Below, piece by piece: positions 1 through 8,578 of a DNA stretch of 64,000 bases. The stretch comes from Deltaproteobacteria bacterium. GTDB taxonomy: Bacteria > Desulfobacterota > Desulfuromonadia > Geobacterales > Geobacteraceae. Numbering within the stretch: the stretch's first letter is position 1; every line of letters starts with the position of its first letter. Both the position numbers and the translations under genes were made by a program. The notes under the pieces are model-generated. The model had not been told where the DNA came from. It did not search any database and saw nothing but the letters and a program-made list of their open reading frames with translations. The DNA lies in contig SBEG01000002.1 of assembly GCA_009668975.1 (NCBI GenBank), positions 178,971-242,970 of the forward strand, read 5' to 3'.

Positions 1-2
1 CC

Positions 3-161
3 CTTGTCATCGGCATTGTCGCGGTCTACTCCATTGCCACCGGCCGTTCGGCCTACCTGGATGTCGCCATCATTCTGGCGCTCATTGCATTTCTCGGTAC
101 GGTGGCCTTTACCTACTATCTACAGCGGGGAAAAAATCAACAGCGGGATACTAACCAATGA
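3..161 (+). CDS. mrpF: Na+/H+ antiporter subunit MrpF, 3' part
   Basis: Only the C-terminal 52 residues lie in the window; the gene is open at the left edge. The visible part has one hydrophobic helix followed by the motif YLDVAIILALIAF and a short charged tail, which is typical of MrpF/MnhF, a three-helix membrane subunit of the multi-subunit Mrp cation/proton antiporter. The stop codon overlaps the start of the next gene (ATGA), as is usual for mrpF-mrpG translational coupling. The remaining mrp genes would lie to the left of the window. Identification rests on the short conserved stretch plus the neighbouring mrpG. Confidence 0.85.
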   Translation, partial: LVIGIVAVYSIATGRSAYLDVAIILALIAFLGTVAFTYYLQRGKNQQRDTNQ

Positions 162-538
162 GAGAGATTTTCATTGCGGCATTCATGTTTATCGGGACCT
201 TTTTCATGTTTGTCGCCGCGCTTGGCGTCGTGCGCATGCCGGACCTGTTCATGCGCCTGTCCACCACAACCAAGGCTGCCACCCTGGGAGCGATGTCGCT
301 GCTTCTGGCAACAGCCTTTTATTTTGATGATTTCGGAATATCCGGCAGAATAGCGGCAATAATCGCTTTTATCGTGCTGACGGCGCCGGTCGCTGCGCAC
401 ATGATCGGCCGTGCCGCCTATTTCAGTAATGTGCCGCTCTGGAAGGGGACCATTTGCGATGAGCTGCGCAATCGCTACGACACCAGGGTACATATTTTGA
501 AGGACCCGGCGGCGAATGAAGAAACGGAAAAGCCGTAA
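158..538 (+). CDS. mrpG: Na+/H+ antiporter subunit MrpG
   Basis: This 126-residue membrane protein matches the MrpG/MnhG/PhaG family, the last subunit of the Mrp Na+/H+ antiporter. Three hydrophobic segments (about residues 5-25, 45-62 and 68-88) surround the family motif RMPDLFMRLS (about 26-35) and the following TKAATLG. It starts inside the stop of mrpF (ATGA overlap), so it is translationally coupled and is the last gene of the operon. A hairpin terminator lies about 140 bp downstream. Length and motif fit the family well. Confidence 0.93.
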   Translation: MREIFIAAFMFIGTFFMFVAALGVVRMPDLFMRLSTTTKAATLGAMSLLLATAFYFDDFGISGRIAAIIAFIVLTAPVAAHMIGRAAYFSNVPLWKGTICDELRNRYDTRVHILKDPAANEETEKP

Positions 539-675
539 AGGTACTGTCCGGTTGCGCAATATTGCGACGTGAGGGGAGGGCGGCCGGGCTCAGGCTGATT
601 AGGTGAAAGTTCTCCCCGTGGCAGCAAATTGTTGTGATTTTTGCGGTACAAAGTGGCTGAGCCAGATAGATAAGC

Positions 676-720
676 AAAAGCCCCGATCAGCACCCTGCGT
701 GCCGGTCGGGGCTTTTAGTT
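676..720. terminator. Intrinsic terminator between convergent genes
   Basis: AAAAGCCCCGA and TCGGGGCTTTT form an 11-bp perfect stem around a loop of about 19 nt, followed by TAGTTTT. It lies between mrpG (+) and the ADP-ribosylglycohydrolase gene (-), whose stop is 20 bp away. It can serve both directions. Confidence 0.8.
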
Positions 721-737
721 TTCAGCAAGATACGGCT

Positions 738-1832
738 TTATCTTTCGAGTGCTTCTTCTGCGACCTTGGCAGCAAGAGCGTTGGCCAGTTTGAGGAGTTC
801 CGCGGAGTTTTCCAGCCCGTCGAGGAAGCGTTGCGGGATGGCGGAGAGGCCGGTCTGCGCGCCCACCAGTGAAGCGGTGAGGATGGCGCGCGCCTGGTTC
901 TGGCCACCGCTGTTGATGGCATGGAGCAGCGCCAACTCGAAATCGTCATGGAAGCGGGCCGCCAGGTAGTAGGCGGCCGGCAGCTGGTGATAGATGGCAC
1001 ACGGCATGCCGTAGACCAGGGAGACCTTCCAGGCCGGTTCGATGCGGATCTCGGGGTCCGCCGCGGCCGCGGCAATGCAGGACGGCGTGAGCAGGGCATC
1101 CGGGGAGGCGAAGCGGCCGACGCGGGGCGGGTCAGGATCGCCGGGTTGCGGAGGCTGCGTGCCGGGCCGGGTCACGGCATGGAAGGGGAGCTTGCCGCTT
1201 ATGACCAGTTGCATAAGTTTGCCCGACAGATCCGTATCGAGCCGATACCCCTGCACCAGCATTCCCAATACCACGCAGTAGGCCACGGTCATGGAGACCA
1301 CCGTGTCGTCGACCTGGGTGAGGATCGTGTTGCCTGACACATGGGCGGCCAGTTGTCCGGGATGCAGAGCATAGCGGACGGCGATCGCCAGGGTGCGTTC
1401 GATTGCTTCGGTGGTATCGGCATGGCCGCCGGTCTGTCCCCAGGGCAGCTTCTGCTGCACGCGCCGCCGCCAGGCCTCCCGGATCGATTGGCTGGTGTAG
1501 CGGCCGGGGCCGCAGATCGGTGTGCCGTCCAGCAGGGGGAAGAGCTCTTCATCCAGCCTGCGGCAGAAGTCCTGTTCGTCATAGCCGTCACGCTCCACCA
1601 GGGAGCGCAGCGTCAGCTCAAGGATGAAGCCGGCCTGGGAGAGCTGCCCGGCCTTGAGCCCCGCGTGGTAGCGGCCCGGTTTCGGTTCGGTGTAGTCGTT
1701 GATCCACTCGCCGTGGTCGCGGCGAAGCTCGGCAAGGTCGTAATACCAATGTGGTCCGAGACCCATGGCATCGCCGATGAAAGCGCCCATGATGGCGCCG
1801 GCGGCGCGGTTCTGCAGGGATGTTTTGGGCAT
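738..1832 (-). CDS. ADP-ribosylglycohydrolase family protein, metal motif altered
   Basis: This 364-residue protein begins with AAGAIMGAFIGDAMGLG (about residues 10-26), the N-terminal signature of the ADP-ribosylglycohydrolase (ARH/DraG) family, all-helical enzymes that remove ADP-ribose using two Mg ions. The C-terminal helix carries NSGGQNQARA where most family members have GG-D-x-D, so the two usual metal-ligand aspartates appear to be replaced by Gln/Asn. A classical TDDT motif is not evident near the N-terminus, although DDTVVS occurs near residue 173. The substrate is therefore uncertain. A weak CGGAG precedes the ATG. The gene stands alone and converges on the mrp operon through a shared terminator. 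Confidence 0.8.
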   Translation of the reverse strand: MPKTSLQNRAAGAIMGAFIGDAMGLGPHWYYDLAELRRDHGEWINDYTEPKPGRYHAGLKAGQLSQAGFILELTLRSLVERDGYDEQDFCRRLDEELFPLLDGTPICGPGRYTSQSIREAWRRRVQQKLPWGQTGGHADTTEAIERTLAIAVRYALHPGQLAAHVSGNTILTQVDDTVVSMTVAYCVVLGMLVQGYRLDTDLSGKLMQLVISGKLPFHAVTRPGTQPPQPGDPDPPRVGRFASPDALLTPSCIAAAAADPEIRIEPAWKVSLVYGMPCAIYHQLPAAYYLAARFHDDFELALLHAINSGGQNQARAILTASLVGAQTGLSAIPQRFLDGLENSAELLKLANALAAKVAEEALER

Positions 1833-2131
1833 GGTGTGCTCCGAGTGAAGGATGATAATTCTGGAAACTGTTTGCTTGAACCAAATAGGAGAGGTCGTAA
1901 ACCAAAAATAGCAGACTTCCGCGCTATTTCAATTTGTCAGGATGAAAAGCAATGCTTGGTCCGCTGTTATTTAGGAAGCATTGTTTGGTAAAATATAAAC
2001 AATTTGATCATGTTAATCACAATTGACAAATTTTCCCAATTCGCGTAAGCAAATATCAGTAAAGAAGTGGCACAATAAATAAACAAGCTACATAACGTAT
2101 CATTATTTTTTCATGGACAGAGGAGGCAAAC

Positions 2132-3709
2132 ATGAGGGTAGGCTTGAGGGTAAATTCGGCGTCAGAAAATATGTTATGGGCACATGTGCAGAGGATCGGA
2201 AGCCATTTTCTGCGATACAATCTGGCATGTCTGGTTTTTCTTCTGTTTTCCGGGCTTAGTCATGTGCAATCAGCCCATGCCGCAACCCATTGGATTGAAG
2301 GCACGCAATCAAAACAAATTTTGTCGATCATGGCTGATCCGCAGCGGAACAGAGTCTACTATTGTGATGCGGAAACGAATCAGATAGTTGTCTTAGACAG
2401 TGAAGGGGAATCAATCATTACGAAAATTCAACTGGCAGGCCAACCTCTCATGATGGATCTCAGCAAGGATGGACAGAAACTGGCTGTCGCTTGCAGCGGG
2501 CTGGCGCTCATCGATCTCGAAACATTCCAGGTAACCCAACTTCCGGTCAGCATGGTTATAGCGTCTGTTGCTTTCGACTTTGCCGGACAGCTCTATGTGA
2601 CAACCAGCGATTCCTGGGGGAAAATCCATAAAATTGATGCAGCAACCGGCAGTGTCTTGCTGTCGTTCGGCACCGGAACAACTTTGAGTAATGCAATTTA
2701 CCAATCCGCCATCGTCAAGACGGACATAACGGGTACCTATCTGTACGCCGGGGAACGGGGGCTGTCGCCTGCTTCTCTCTACAAATTCGATATCAGAGGA
2801 ACAGCGCCAATCTTTCTGGCTGAAGATCAGCATGGCTCAATCGGCAGCAATCTTCAGGACCTGGCAATTCACAAAAGTGGCGCCTATGTCTATCTTGCGT
2901 GCGGATCACCCTACGAAATCCAGGAGATTAACAGCGAAACCATTACCAGGGTCAACAGTTTGTCAACCGGTCCGTATCCGAATGCTGTGACGCTCGACCC
3001 CAAAGGTCTGTTCGCCTACGCTTCAGCCAACAGCCAAAATGTCCTCTTCAAGTTTGACCTGACAACAAAGGCTCTCCTTAGCAGTGAAAATTTGCTGGCC
3101 AAGCAGGCAAATGACGGCCCGCAGACAATGGGGCTCGCTGTGGACAGGACTGGCAGCAAGATATTCATTATTCACGGTTCTCCCTATGGCAGCGACAGCC
3201 ATTATCAGATCCAGGTTGTCTCTTCCATACCCATTCCGGATGCGGATGGTGACGGCCTTCCCGATACAGCAGATAATTGCCCTGCCATGGCCAACCCTGA
3301 TCAGAGTGACCTGGATACTGACGGTCTGGGCGATGTCTGTGACCCGTATCCCAATGACAGCGACAACCTCGGCGCCTGTCTGGGTGCGAATTCGAATTTT
3401 CTGCTGCAAATCCAGAGACTTCAATCTGACAATATGACTTTGGCAAATGAGAATGCCGTGCTCTCAATCGAGAACCTTAAATTACGCTTCCTTATTCTAG
3501 ATGATGACAAGGACGGTATCTACAATACCTTCGACACTTGCCAGGATTCACCACTGAACACTGCCGTTGATTCCACCGGTTGCACGCAAAGACAGTTCTG
3601 CGCAACTAGGACTATCAGGGCGAAATGTACCACTGCGGATTGGAAAAACGATGGAGTCGCTTCGGACTGTGTATGGAAAAGCGGTTTTTGCCTCGATCGC
3701 GTCTATTGA
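2132..3709 (+). CDS. Secreted beta-propeller-like protein with thrombospondin type 3 calcium repeats
   Basis: This 525-residue protein has an AGAGGAGG ribosome site. Its N-terminus carries a hydrophobic stretch (about residues 28-43) ending in AHA, so it is probably exported. The central region (about 55-365) is made of repeating blade-like units with motifs such as LDPKGLFAYA, resembling YncE/SMP-30-type propellers. It is followed by a thrombospondin type 3 calcium-binding segment (DADGDGLPDTADNCP near 370, then DLDTDGLGDVCD), a short coiled region, and a second DDDKDGIYNTFDTC repeat near 452. The last 50 residues hold six cysteines, so disulfides are likely. An extracellular or surface role is inferred; the ligand is unknown. 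An intrinsic terminator follows. Confidence 0.8.
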   Translation: MRVGLRVNSASENMLWAHVQRIGSHFLRYNLACLVFLLFSGLSHVQSAHAATHWIEGTQSKQILSIMADPQRNRVYYCDAETNQIVVLDSEGESIITKIQLAGQPLMMDLSKDGQKLAVACSGLALIDLETFQVTQLPVSMVIASVAFDFAGQLYVTTSDSWGKIHKIDAATGSVLLSFGTGTTLSNAIYQSAIVKTDITGTYLYAGERGLSPASLYKFDIRGTAPIFLAEDQHGSIGSNLQDLAIHKSGAYVYLACGSPYEIQEINSETITRVNSLSTGPYPNAVTLDPKGLFAYASANSQNVLFKFDLTTKALLSSENLLAKQANDGPQTMGLAVDRTGSKIFIIHGSPYGSDSHYQIQVVSSIPIPDADGDGLPDTADNCPAMANPDQSDLDTDGLGDVCDPYPNDSDNLGACLGANSNFLLQIQRLQSDNMTLANENAVLSIENLKLRFLILDDDKDGIYNTFDTCQDSPLNTAVDSTGCTQRQFCATRTIRAKCTTADWKNDGVASDCVWKSGFCLDRVY

Positions 3710-3749
3710 TTCGGTGGACAGAAGAGCCTGAAAGCGTATAAATTCAACA

Positions 3750-3790
3750 AACACCAAGGCCCCGACAGTTATTGGCGGGGCCTTGGTGTT
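3750..3790 (+). terminator. Intrinsic terminator after the calcium-repeat protein
   Basis: AACACCAAGGCCCCG pairs with CGGGGCCTTGGTGTT (15 bp) around a short AT-rich loop. There is no long U tract, but the stem is very strong and sits 40 bp after the stop codon. Confidence 0.7.
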
Positions 3791-3889
3791 AGAAGGAATG
3801 GAGGTCAAATTTTAAATGATGACACAACAATGGAGATTTGATCCTTCAACATGCCCATGTTCTCAGAGGGGTAACGTGAAGAATCGACC

Positions 3890-3922
3890 AGACCTGCCAG
3901 GTTTTCAAAACCTGGCAGGTCT
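3890..3922. repeat. 33-bp palindromic repeat, copy 1
   Basis: The sequence agacctgccaggtttt-c-aaaacctggcaggtct is a perfect inverted repeat. An identical copy lies at 7092-7124 and a degenerate one at 8858-8887. It sits downstream of the histidine kinase gene on the minus strand, where the hairpin could also stop transcription. Confidence 0.9.
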
Positions 3923-3991
3923 CTGTAGAGGGGGTGCATGATTGTTGAATGTACCCCCTATGCCCAGCAATTGCTTCAATGCGCCCGGTCG

Positions 3992-6100
3992 TTACCTGCC
4001 TGTCTGGCGTTTCGACAAGATCGAACTGAGCATGGACCCGAATTCCGCCATTTTGTAAGGCTTTGTGATCGCCCCGCTGAAACCGTAGGGTCGGTAGTCA
4101 GACATGATCGGATCGTCGGAATAACCGCTCGACACAATCATGCAGGCCTTTGGGTCGATGGTCAGAATCTGTTGTGCGGCATCTTTTCCACCCATGCCTC
4201 CCGGAATGGTCAGATCCATAATTACCGCAGAATAGGGCAAACCTGAATCCACGGCCGCTTTATAGTGCGCAATCGCCTCAGTGCCATCCTCACACGTTGT
4301 CGCAGTGTAGCCCAGATAATTGAGCAATTCGCTGGTCATTTCCCGGATGACCATTTCGTCATCCATGACCAGAATAGCGCCGCCCGGATGCCTTGCGTCG
4401 GTTTGGGAGGTAGGATCAGTCTGTTCGGGTGAATATGTTTCGCCAGTTGATGGCAGGTGAATCGTAAAGGTTGTGCCGTTACCCGTTTCTGAACTGACGC
4501 CGATATGTCCGCCGTGTCTGGTTACAATCGAATGGGCCGAAGCGAGCCCGAGCCCTTTTCCGGACGCCTTGGTCGTGAAGTAGGGGTCAAAGATTCTATT
4601 CAGGTTTTCATCCGGAATTCCGTTGCCTTGGTCGCTGAACGCGAGTCTGACATACCTGCCGCCTGGAAGGTTAATCGGGTTCCCTTCCGGGAGCGTTTCG
4701 TTTCGGGCGGTGACGGTCAACGTCCCGCCATCCGGCATTGCTTGGGTGGCGTTGATGATGATATTGTGAAATACCTGGTTCATTTGCCCTTCGTCCGCTT
4801 CGACGGCGTGGATTGAGTCGGGAATTTCAATGCAGCCCTTTACGTTTGATCCGCGCAGAACAAACGTTACGGTTTCATTGACGAGCTGATTGAGTGAAAC
4901 CAGCTTTTTAACCGGTTCGCCGCCGCGAGCAAAAGTCAGAAGTTGATGGGCGAGTTCACCGGCGCGGACCGAAGCCCGCTCGGCTTCCGCAAGTGGTTTA
5001 GAGGCCTTGTGGTTGTCATCCAGAAACATCTGGGCAAAGGAGATGTTTCCCATGATTCCCGTCAGGATGTTGTTGAAATCGTGGGCGATGCCTCCGGCAA
5101 GGGCACCGAGAGACTCGAGTTTTTCCATTTTCAGCAGCTCTTTTTCGTGCTCCTTGCGTTCGGTTATTTCCCTGGTTATGCCATAAAACCCGTTGATTGT
5201 ACCATCCGCGTTGCGCTCCGGGGTGGCGCTGACTTCACCCCAAATCCAGCGGCCGTCTTTACAGCGGTGCCGGGCTTCGAAGGTTGCCACGCCCGACCTG
5301 ATGCCATGTTGCTCGGCTTCCTCTCTCTGCCGGGCCAACTTCTTGATAGTTGAAATCCCTTCTTCGTCAAACCATTCGAATACTTGACGACCGATCACTT
5401 CGTCGGCCCGGTAGCCGCGCAAGCGCTCGTCTGCCGGACTGATATAGGTAAAGCGATACTCGCTGTCAACCTTCCAGACCACGTCGGAGGCATTCTCCGT
5501 CAGCAAACGGTAGTGGGTTTCTCTCTCCCGGAGTGTCTCATCGGTCTGCTGGAGTTCTGCAATCAACCTTGCCAGTTCTTCATTTGTCTGTTGAAGTTTG
5601 ACGTTTGCTTCGGAGAGTTGCGTCGTCCGTTCGTCGACCAGCTTTTCCAGGTACTGGTTGCGGTCCACCAGTTCTTTCATCGGATAGACTTCGCCTTCGC
5701 GCACAAGGTAGTAGGGAATGGAAATACTGCTGTGAGTTATTTTCCAGTCCGCGGATTCCTTGCGGAATATCAAGACCAGTCGCGCTGTTTCTCGCGACAG
5801 TATGTGGTCCTTGATAGGCAGGTGAATGCTGAAGAAGCCCGTGGTTACAGCGATCGTCTCACTGAGGGACTGGATTGCCAGGTCCTTGAGCTCGATACGG
5901 AGCGGGTCTTGTACTTGGGCAAAGTCCTGGAGGGTAATTGAGACCCATTCCTCCCGGTTTTTGACCAGAAAATCACCGCCGCCGGTAAATCCGGAAAAGT
6001 TCTCGCTGAAACAGGCAGTAAGACGATCATCGCGGGATGAATACATACGCAGGTAGTCATCGAACAGCTGGCGGATTATCTGGTAGTCGATTGCATCCAT
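3992..6100 (-). CDS. Hybrid sensor histidine kinase: SnoaL-like, PAS, HisKA, HATPase, receiver
   Basis: This 702-residue protein is predicted to be soluble, with no membrane segment. Residues 1-130 resemble a SnoaL/NTF2-like fold (LVLIFRKESADWKITHSS near 108-125), followed by a coiled coil at about 145-195. A PAS domain spans about 195-315. The HisKA box LAGGIAHDFNNIL places the phosphorylated histidine at H340. The ATPase domain shows N450, DQGNGIP (490-496) and GKGLGLA (514-520). A C-terminal receiver (about 575-695) has DD at 580-581, phosphoacceptor D629 and K680. Having kinase and receiver on one chain suggests phosphotransfer to a separate partner. The ribosome site is weak. The signal is unknown; the SnoaL-like domain is an unusual N-terminal sensor. 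Confidence 0.9.
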   Translation of the reverse strand: MDAIDYQIIRQLFDDYLRMYSSRDDRLTACFSENFSGFTGGGDFLVKNREEWVSITLQDFAQVQDPLRIELKDLAIQSLSETIAVTTGFFSIHLPIKDHILSRETARLVLIFRKESADWKITHSSISIPYYLVREGEVYPMKELVDRNQYLEKLVDERTTQLSEANVKLQQTNEELARLIAELQQTDETLRERETHYRLLTENASDVVWKVDSEYRFTYISPADERLRGYRADEVIGRQVFEWFDEEGISTIKKLARQREEAEQHGIRSGVATFEARHRCKDGRWIWGEVSATPERNADGTINGFYGITREITERKEHEKELLKMEKLESLGALAGGIAHDFNNILTGIMGNISFAQMFLDDNHKASKPLAEAERASVRAGELAHQLLTFARGGEPVKKLVSLNQLVNETVTFVLRGSNVKGCIEIPDSIHAVEADEGQMNQVFHNIIINATQAMPDGGTLTVTARNETLPEGNPINLPGGRYVRLAFSDQGNGIPDENLNRIFDPYFTTKASGKGLGLASAHSIVTRHGGHIGVSSETGNGTTFTIHLPSTGETYSPEQTDPTSQTDARHPGGAILVMDDEMVIREMTSELLNYLGYTATTCEDGTEAIAHYKAAVDSGLPYSAVIMDLTIPGGMGGKDAAQQILTIDPKACMIVSSGYSDDPIMSDYRPYGFSGAITKPYKMAEFGSMLSSILSKRQTGR

Positions 6101-6584
6101 AGTAGTAAACCTGTGTCTCCCACATAAGTGTGGTGATGTTTGCGATGAGCCTACAATTATCTTGTATTCGTTTCGTCATAAGCGGTGAAAACTTGAGTAT
6201 TTTATGCCTGTTTGCACGTCCTCCACATCTGCCCGGCAGTTGTATCTTTCTTTCGATTGCGTGTGATGAGGGGAGTTGATTATTTGCCTTCGGTAAAACC
6301 AGTCGGAGAATATGACAATGCCCCGCAGCAACAATTGGGGTCTTATTTTATTCAGCTGCCAGACCAGTTCCGGGTTCAACAGTGCTGTCGCTTTGATGGT
6401 CGGCGCTTGGAGATTGCGGCTTTTGGGCCGGGAGGTGATGATGAAGACGCGGAGCGACTCGTAGACCTGCGGGGTCGCGAAAGCTAAGCCATTGGCTTCA
6501 GCGACCGTCACCAGCAGGACGTCGATCAGTAAGTGTATCAGTGGAGAGGCAAGCTGGCACCATCGTAACGATTTCTGCGGGGTG
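6101..6584. other. 484-bp intergenic stretch, no recognisable gene
   Basis: Open frames exist on both strands (about 91 codons plus, 111 codons minus), but neither has a good ribosome site or recognisable motifs, and they overlap each other. It may contain decayed coding sequence. The rightmost part carries the 3' flank of the small HTH gene. Confidence 0.4.
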
Positions 6585-6782
6585 TCAGAAAATGTTGCCG
6601 AAGAATTCTTCCAATTGCATCCTCGTCTTTAAAGTCACGCCTCGGGTGCCATGGAATTTGCCGTCGATCAGGTCAATGACAAGTCGATGATCAAGTTTGT
6701 TTTTCTTGGACCAAGTAGTAATCGTATCTCCCGTTGATTCCAGTTTCTCCTGGATGACCGATTTTCTTTGTTCAATATTCAT
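6585..6782 (-). CDS. Small phage-type HTH protein (BcepMu gp16-like)
   Basis: The gene encodes 65 residues from an ATG with a good AAGGAG site 8 bp upstream; a longer frame to 6839 lacks such a site. The pattern ITTWSKKNKLDHRLVIDLIDGK followed by RGV (split here: ITTWSKKNKLD and RLVIDLIDGK) resembles the small DNA-binding proteins of Mu-like phages, BcepMu gp16 family, whose helix-turn-helix reads W-x-x-x-x-x-x-x-x-x-V-x-x-x-L-x-G. No other phage genes are nearby, so it is either a remnant or a domesticated regulator. It lies directly downstream of a GEMM-I riboswitch on the same strand, which implies control by a cyclic dinucleotide. Confidence 0.7.
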   Translation of the reverse strand: MNIEQRKSVIQEKLESTGDTITTWSKKNKLDHRLVIDLIDGKFHGTRGVTLKTRMQLEEFFGNIF

Positions 6783-6901
6783 TGCAATCTCCTTTTGCCG
6801 CTGAAAATTGTGGATCTGTTCAATAAGTGATGCAGTCATGCCGGAATTGAATACCTATCACTATTCGTATTTCCGGATTTAGCCCGGCAAAACATGCCTA
6901 T

Positions 6902-7012
6902 AAAAAAAGCCGGGGCCAAATATCGACTGATATTTCGGCGACCCGGCTGTCTCGTGGAGACCCTGTAGGCTTTCCGTCCCACCCTTGCGAGTGGTTTAGT
7001 ATTATCGTGTAT
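6902..7012 (-). promoter_or_regulatory. GEMM-I cyclic-dinucleotide riboswitch with terminator, copy 1
   Basis: Read on the minus strand, the element shows the GEMM-I core: TAAACCACTCGCAAGGGTGG, then GACGGAAAGCCTACAGGGTC and GAGACAGCCGGGTCGCCGAA. The P2 hairpin carries a GCAA tetraloop and the CAGCCGGG segment is the receptor side. It ends in a stem GCCGGGG/CCCCGGC followed by seven T, an intrinsic terminator that serves as expression platform. GEMM-I binds c-di-GMP. A subgroup common in Geobacter binds 3',3'-cGAMP, and the AATACTAAACC start resembles that subgroup. It sits about 120 nt upstream of the gp16-like HTH gene. Confidence 0.88.
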
Positions 7013-7091
7013 CATTCTGCTGAAATGTGCCGCCTATTGTTAACTCAAAAGGGTTCGGTCTGTCAATGAGGGATTGTGTGAAGGATAGGTC

Positions 7092-7124
7092 AGACCTGCC
7101 AGGTTTTCAAAACCTGGCAGGTCT
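7092..7124. repeat. 33-bp palindromic repeat, copy 2
   Basis: Identical to the copy at 3890-3922 over all 33 bases, with some similarity in the flanks (TGAAG before, TGTA after). It lies between the GEMM-I element and the NADH dehydrogenase terminator. Confidence 0.9.
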
Positions 7125-7215
7125 TTGTAATTGGTAGGCGGAAAATCGGCATCTTTTGCTGTATCGTAGTTTGAGACACCATCCTGATTGGCAGGAGAAA
7201 AACGTAAAGCAGAAA

Positions 7216-7262
7216 ATAAACAAATCCCCCGAAGATATTGTTATTCCGGGAGATTTGTTTTA
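7216..7262 (-). terminator. Intrinsic terminator after ndh
   Basis: On the minus strand AAAACAAATCTCCCGG pairs imperfectly with CGGGGGATTTGTTT, followed by ATTTTC. It lies 18 bp beyond the ndh stop codon. It may act in both directions because the stem is A/T-flanked on both sides. Confidence 0.65.
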
Positions 7263-7279
7263 TTGGGCGTCTCCTGTCC

Positions 7280-8578
7280 TCAACCTGGTTGCGAGCTTGT
7301 CGCAACCTCAGATCGTTTCAGGGGCACACTCTCTTCTTTCGCTATTGAAGCGGAAATAACGCGCACCTGTTGTGAGCGGAAGAAATAATTCAACATCCAG
7401 CTGATGCCGACCATGGTCCGGTTACGGAACCCGGCCAGGTAGTAGAGGTGGAGAGCCAGCCAGGCAACCCAGGCGAAATAGCCGTTGAATCTCAAGACAC
7501 CAAAAGCGTTAACCGCCGCGGCATTGCGGCCGATGATCGCCATGTTGCCCTTGTCGAAGTATTTGAATGGTGCGACCGGCTGTCCCTGGATTTTACTCAG
7601 GATGGCTTTGCCTGCGTATTCTCCGCCTTGCATGGCAACCTGCGCAACCATCGGGAGAGGGACACCATTCTGCGGCAGAAAAGCAATGTCGCCGACCACG
7701 AACACTTCGGGCCGTCCGGCGATGGTCAAGTCCGGCTCGACGGCAATGCGGCCGCCGGCTCCTTTGGGGAGATCGAGAGCGGCGGCGATGGCTGCCGCCT
7801 GGACCCCGGCGGTCCAGACAATGGTGTGAGCGGGGATGTGCGAACCTTTGGCCAGGAGCACTTTTTCCGCCTCGGCGCCGCTCACCTGGGTGTTGAGACT
7901 AACCTCAACCCCCATCCCACTCAGTTTGCGCACTGCATAATCCCGCTGCTTTTCCGGCAGGAACGGCAGGATCGAACCGCGCGCCTCAAGAAGAACGATC
8001 TTCGTATCCGACTTGTCGAGGTTGGGGTAATCCTTAATAAGCTCATGCTGAATCAGTTCCTGCAGAGAGCCGGCAAACTCCACACCGGCGGGTCCGCCGC
8101 CGACCACGACGAAGCTGAGCAAGGCGCGCCGTTTGGCCGGGTCCGGTTCACTGGAAGCAAGCTCAAAGCTGTTCAGGATGTGGTTGCGCAAACGAACGGT
8201 CTGATCCAGACTTTTCAAATCAAAGGAATGCTCTTCCATGCTTTGCATGCCGAAGTAATGAGTGGCGCTGCCTGCTGCCAAGACCAGGTAGTCGTAGGGC
8301 ACTTCTCCATCGGCGAGGCGAACAATCCGGCTATCGAAATCTACCCCGGTAACTTCTCCCAGGCGGAAGTTTATTCCTTTCCATTTGCGAAGCATTGCCC
8401 TGGAGGGATAGGCGATATATTCCTGCTCAATGGCGGCAGTCGCAACCTGGTAAAGGAGTGGTTGGAACAGATGAAAGTTGCGACGGTCGATGACCAGGAC
8501 ATCAACCCCTTTGCCAGCCAGCGCCCGGGCTGCTTTCAATCCGCCAAAGCCCATACCTACTATTACCGCACGTTTCAT
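7280..8578 (-). CDS. ndh: Type II NADH dehydrogenase (NDH-2)
   Basis: This 432-residue flavoprotein has two Rossmann dinucleotide motifs: VGMGFGGLKAARAL at the N-terminus for FAD and VVVGGGPAGVEFAGSL near residue 162 for NADH. A third FAD motif VFVVGDIAFLP lies near 290. The C-terminal region WVAWLALHLYYLAGF is a membrane-binding segment typical of NDH-2, which passes electrons from NADH to quinone without pumping protons. The ATG at 8578 follows AAAGGGGGTG, and the upstream extension of the frame lacks similarity to the family. The gene is monocistronic and flanked on both sides by GEMM-I riboswitches facing away from it. Confidence 0.92.
   Translation of the reverse strand: MKRAVIVGMGFGGLKAARALAGKGVDVLVIDRRNFHLFQPLLYQVATAAIEQEYIAYPSRAMLRKWKGINFRLGEVTGVDFDSRIVRLADGEVPYDYLVLAAGSATHYFGMQSMEEHSFDLKSLDQTVRLRNHILNSFELASSEPDPAKRRALLSFVVVGGGPAGVEFAGSLQELIQHELIKDYPNLDKSDTKIVLLEARGSILPFLPEKQRDYAVRKLSGMGVEVSLNTQVSGAEAEKVLLAKGSHIPAHTIVWTAGVQAAAIAAALDLPKGAGGRIAVEPDLTIAGRPEVFVVGDIAFLPQNGVPLPMVAQVAMQGGEYAGKAILSKIQGQPVAPFKYFDKGNMAIIGRNAAAVNAFGVLRFNGYFAWVAWLALHLYYLAGFRNRTMVGISWMLNYFFRSQQVRVISASIAKEESVPLKRSEVATSSQPG

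Noticed and set aside
6176..6511. Open frames on both strands downstream of the small HTH gene
   Set aside because: No ribosome site, no recognised motif and mutual overlap; possibly decayed sequence.
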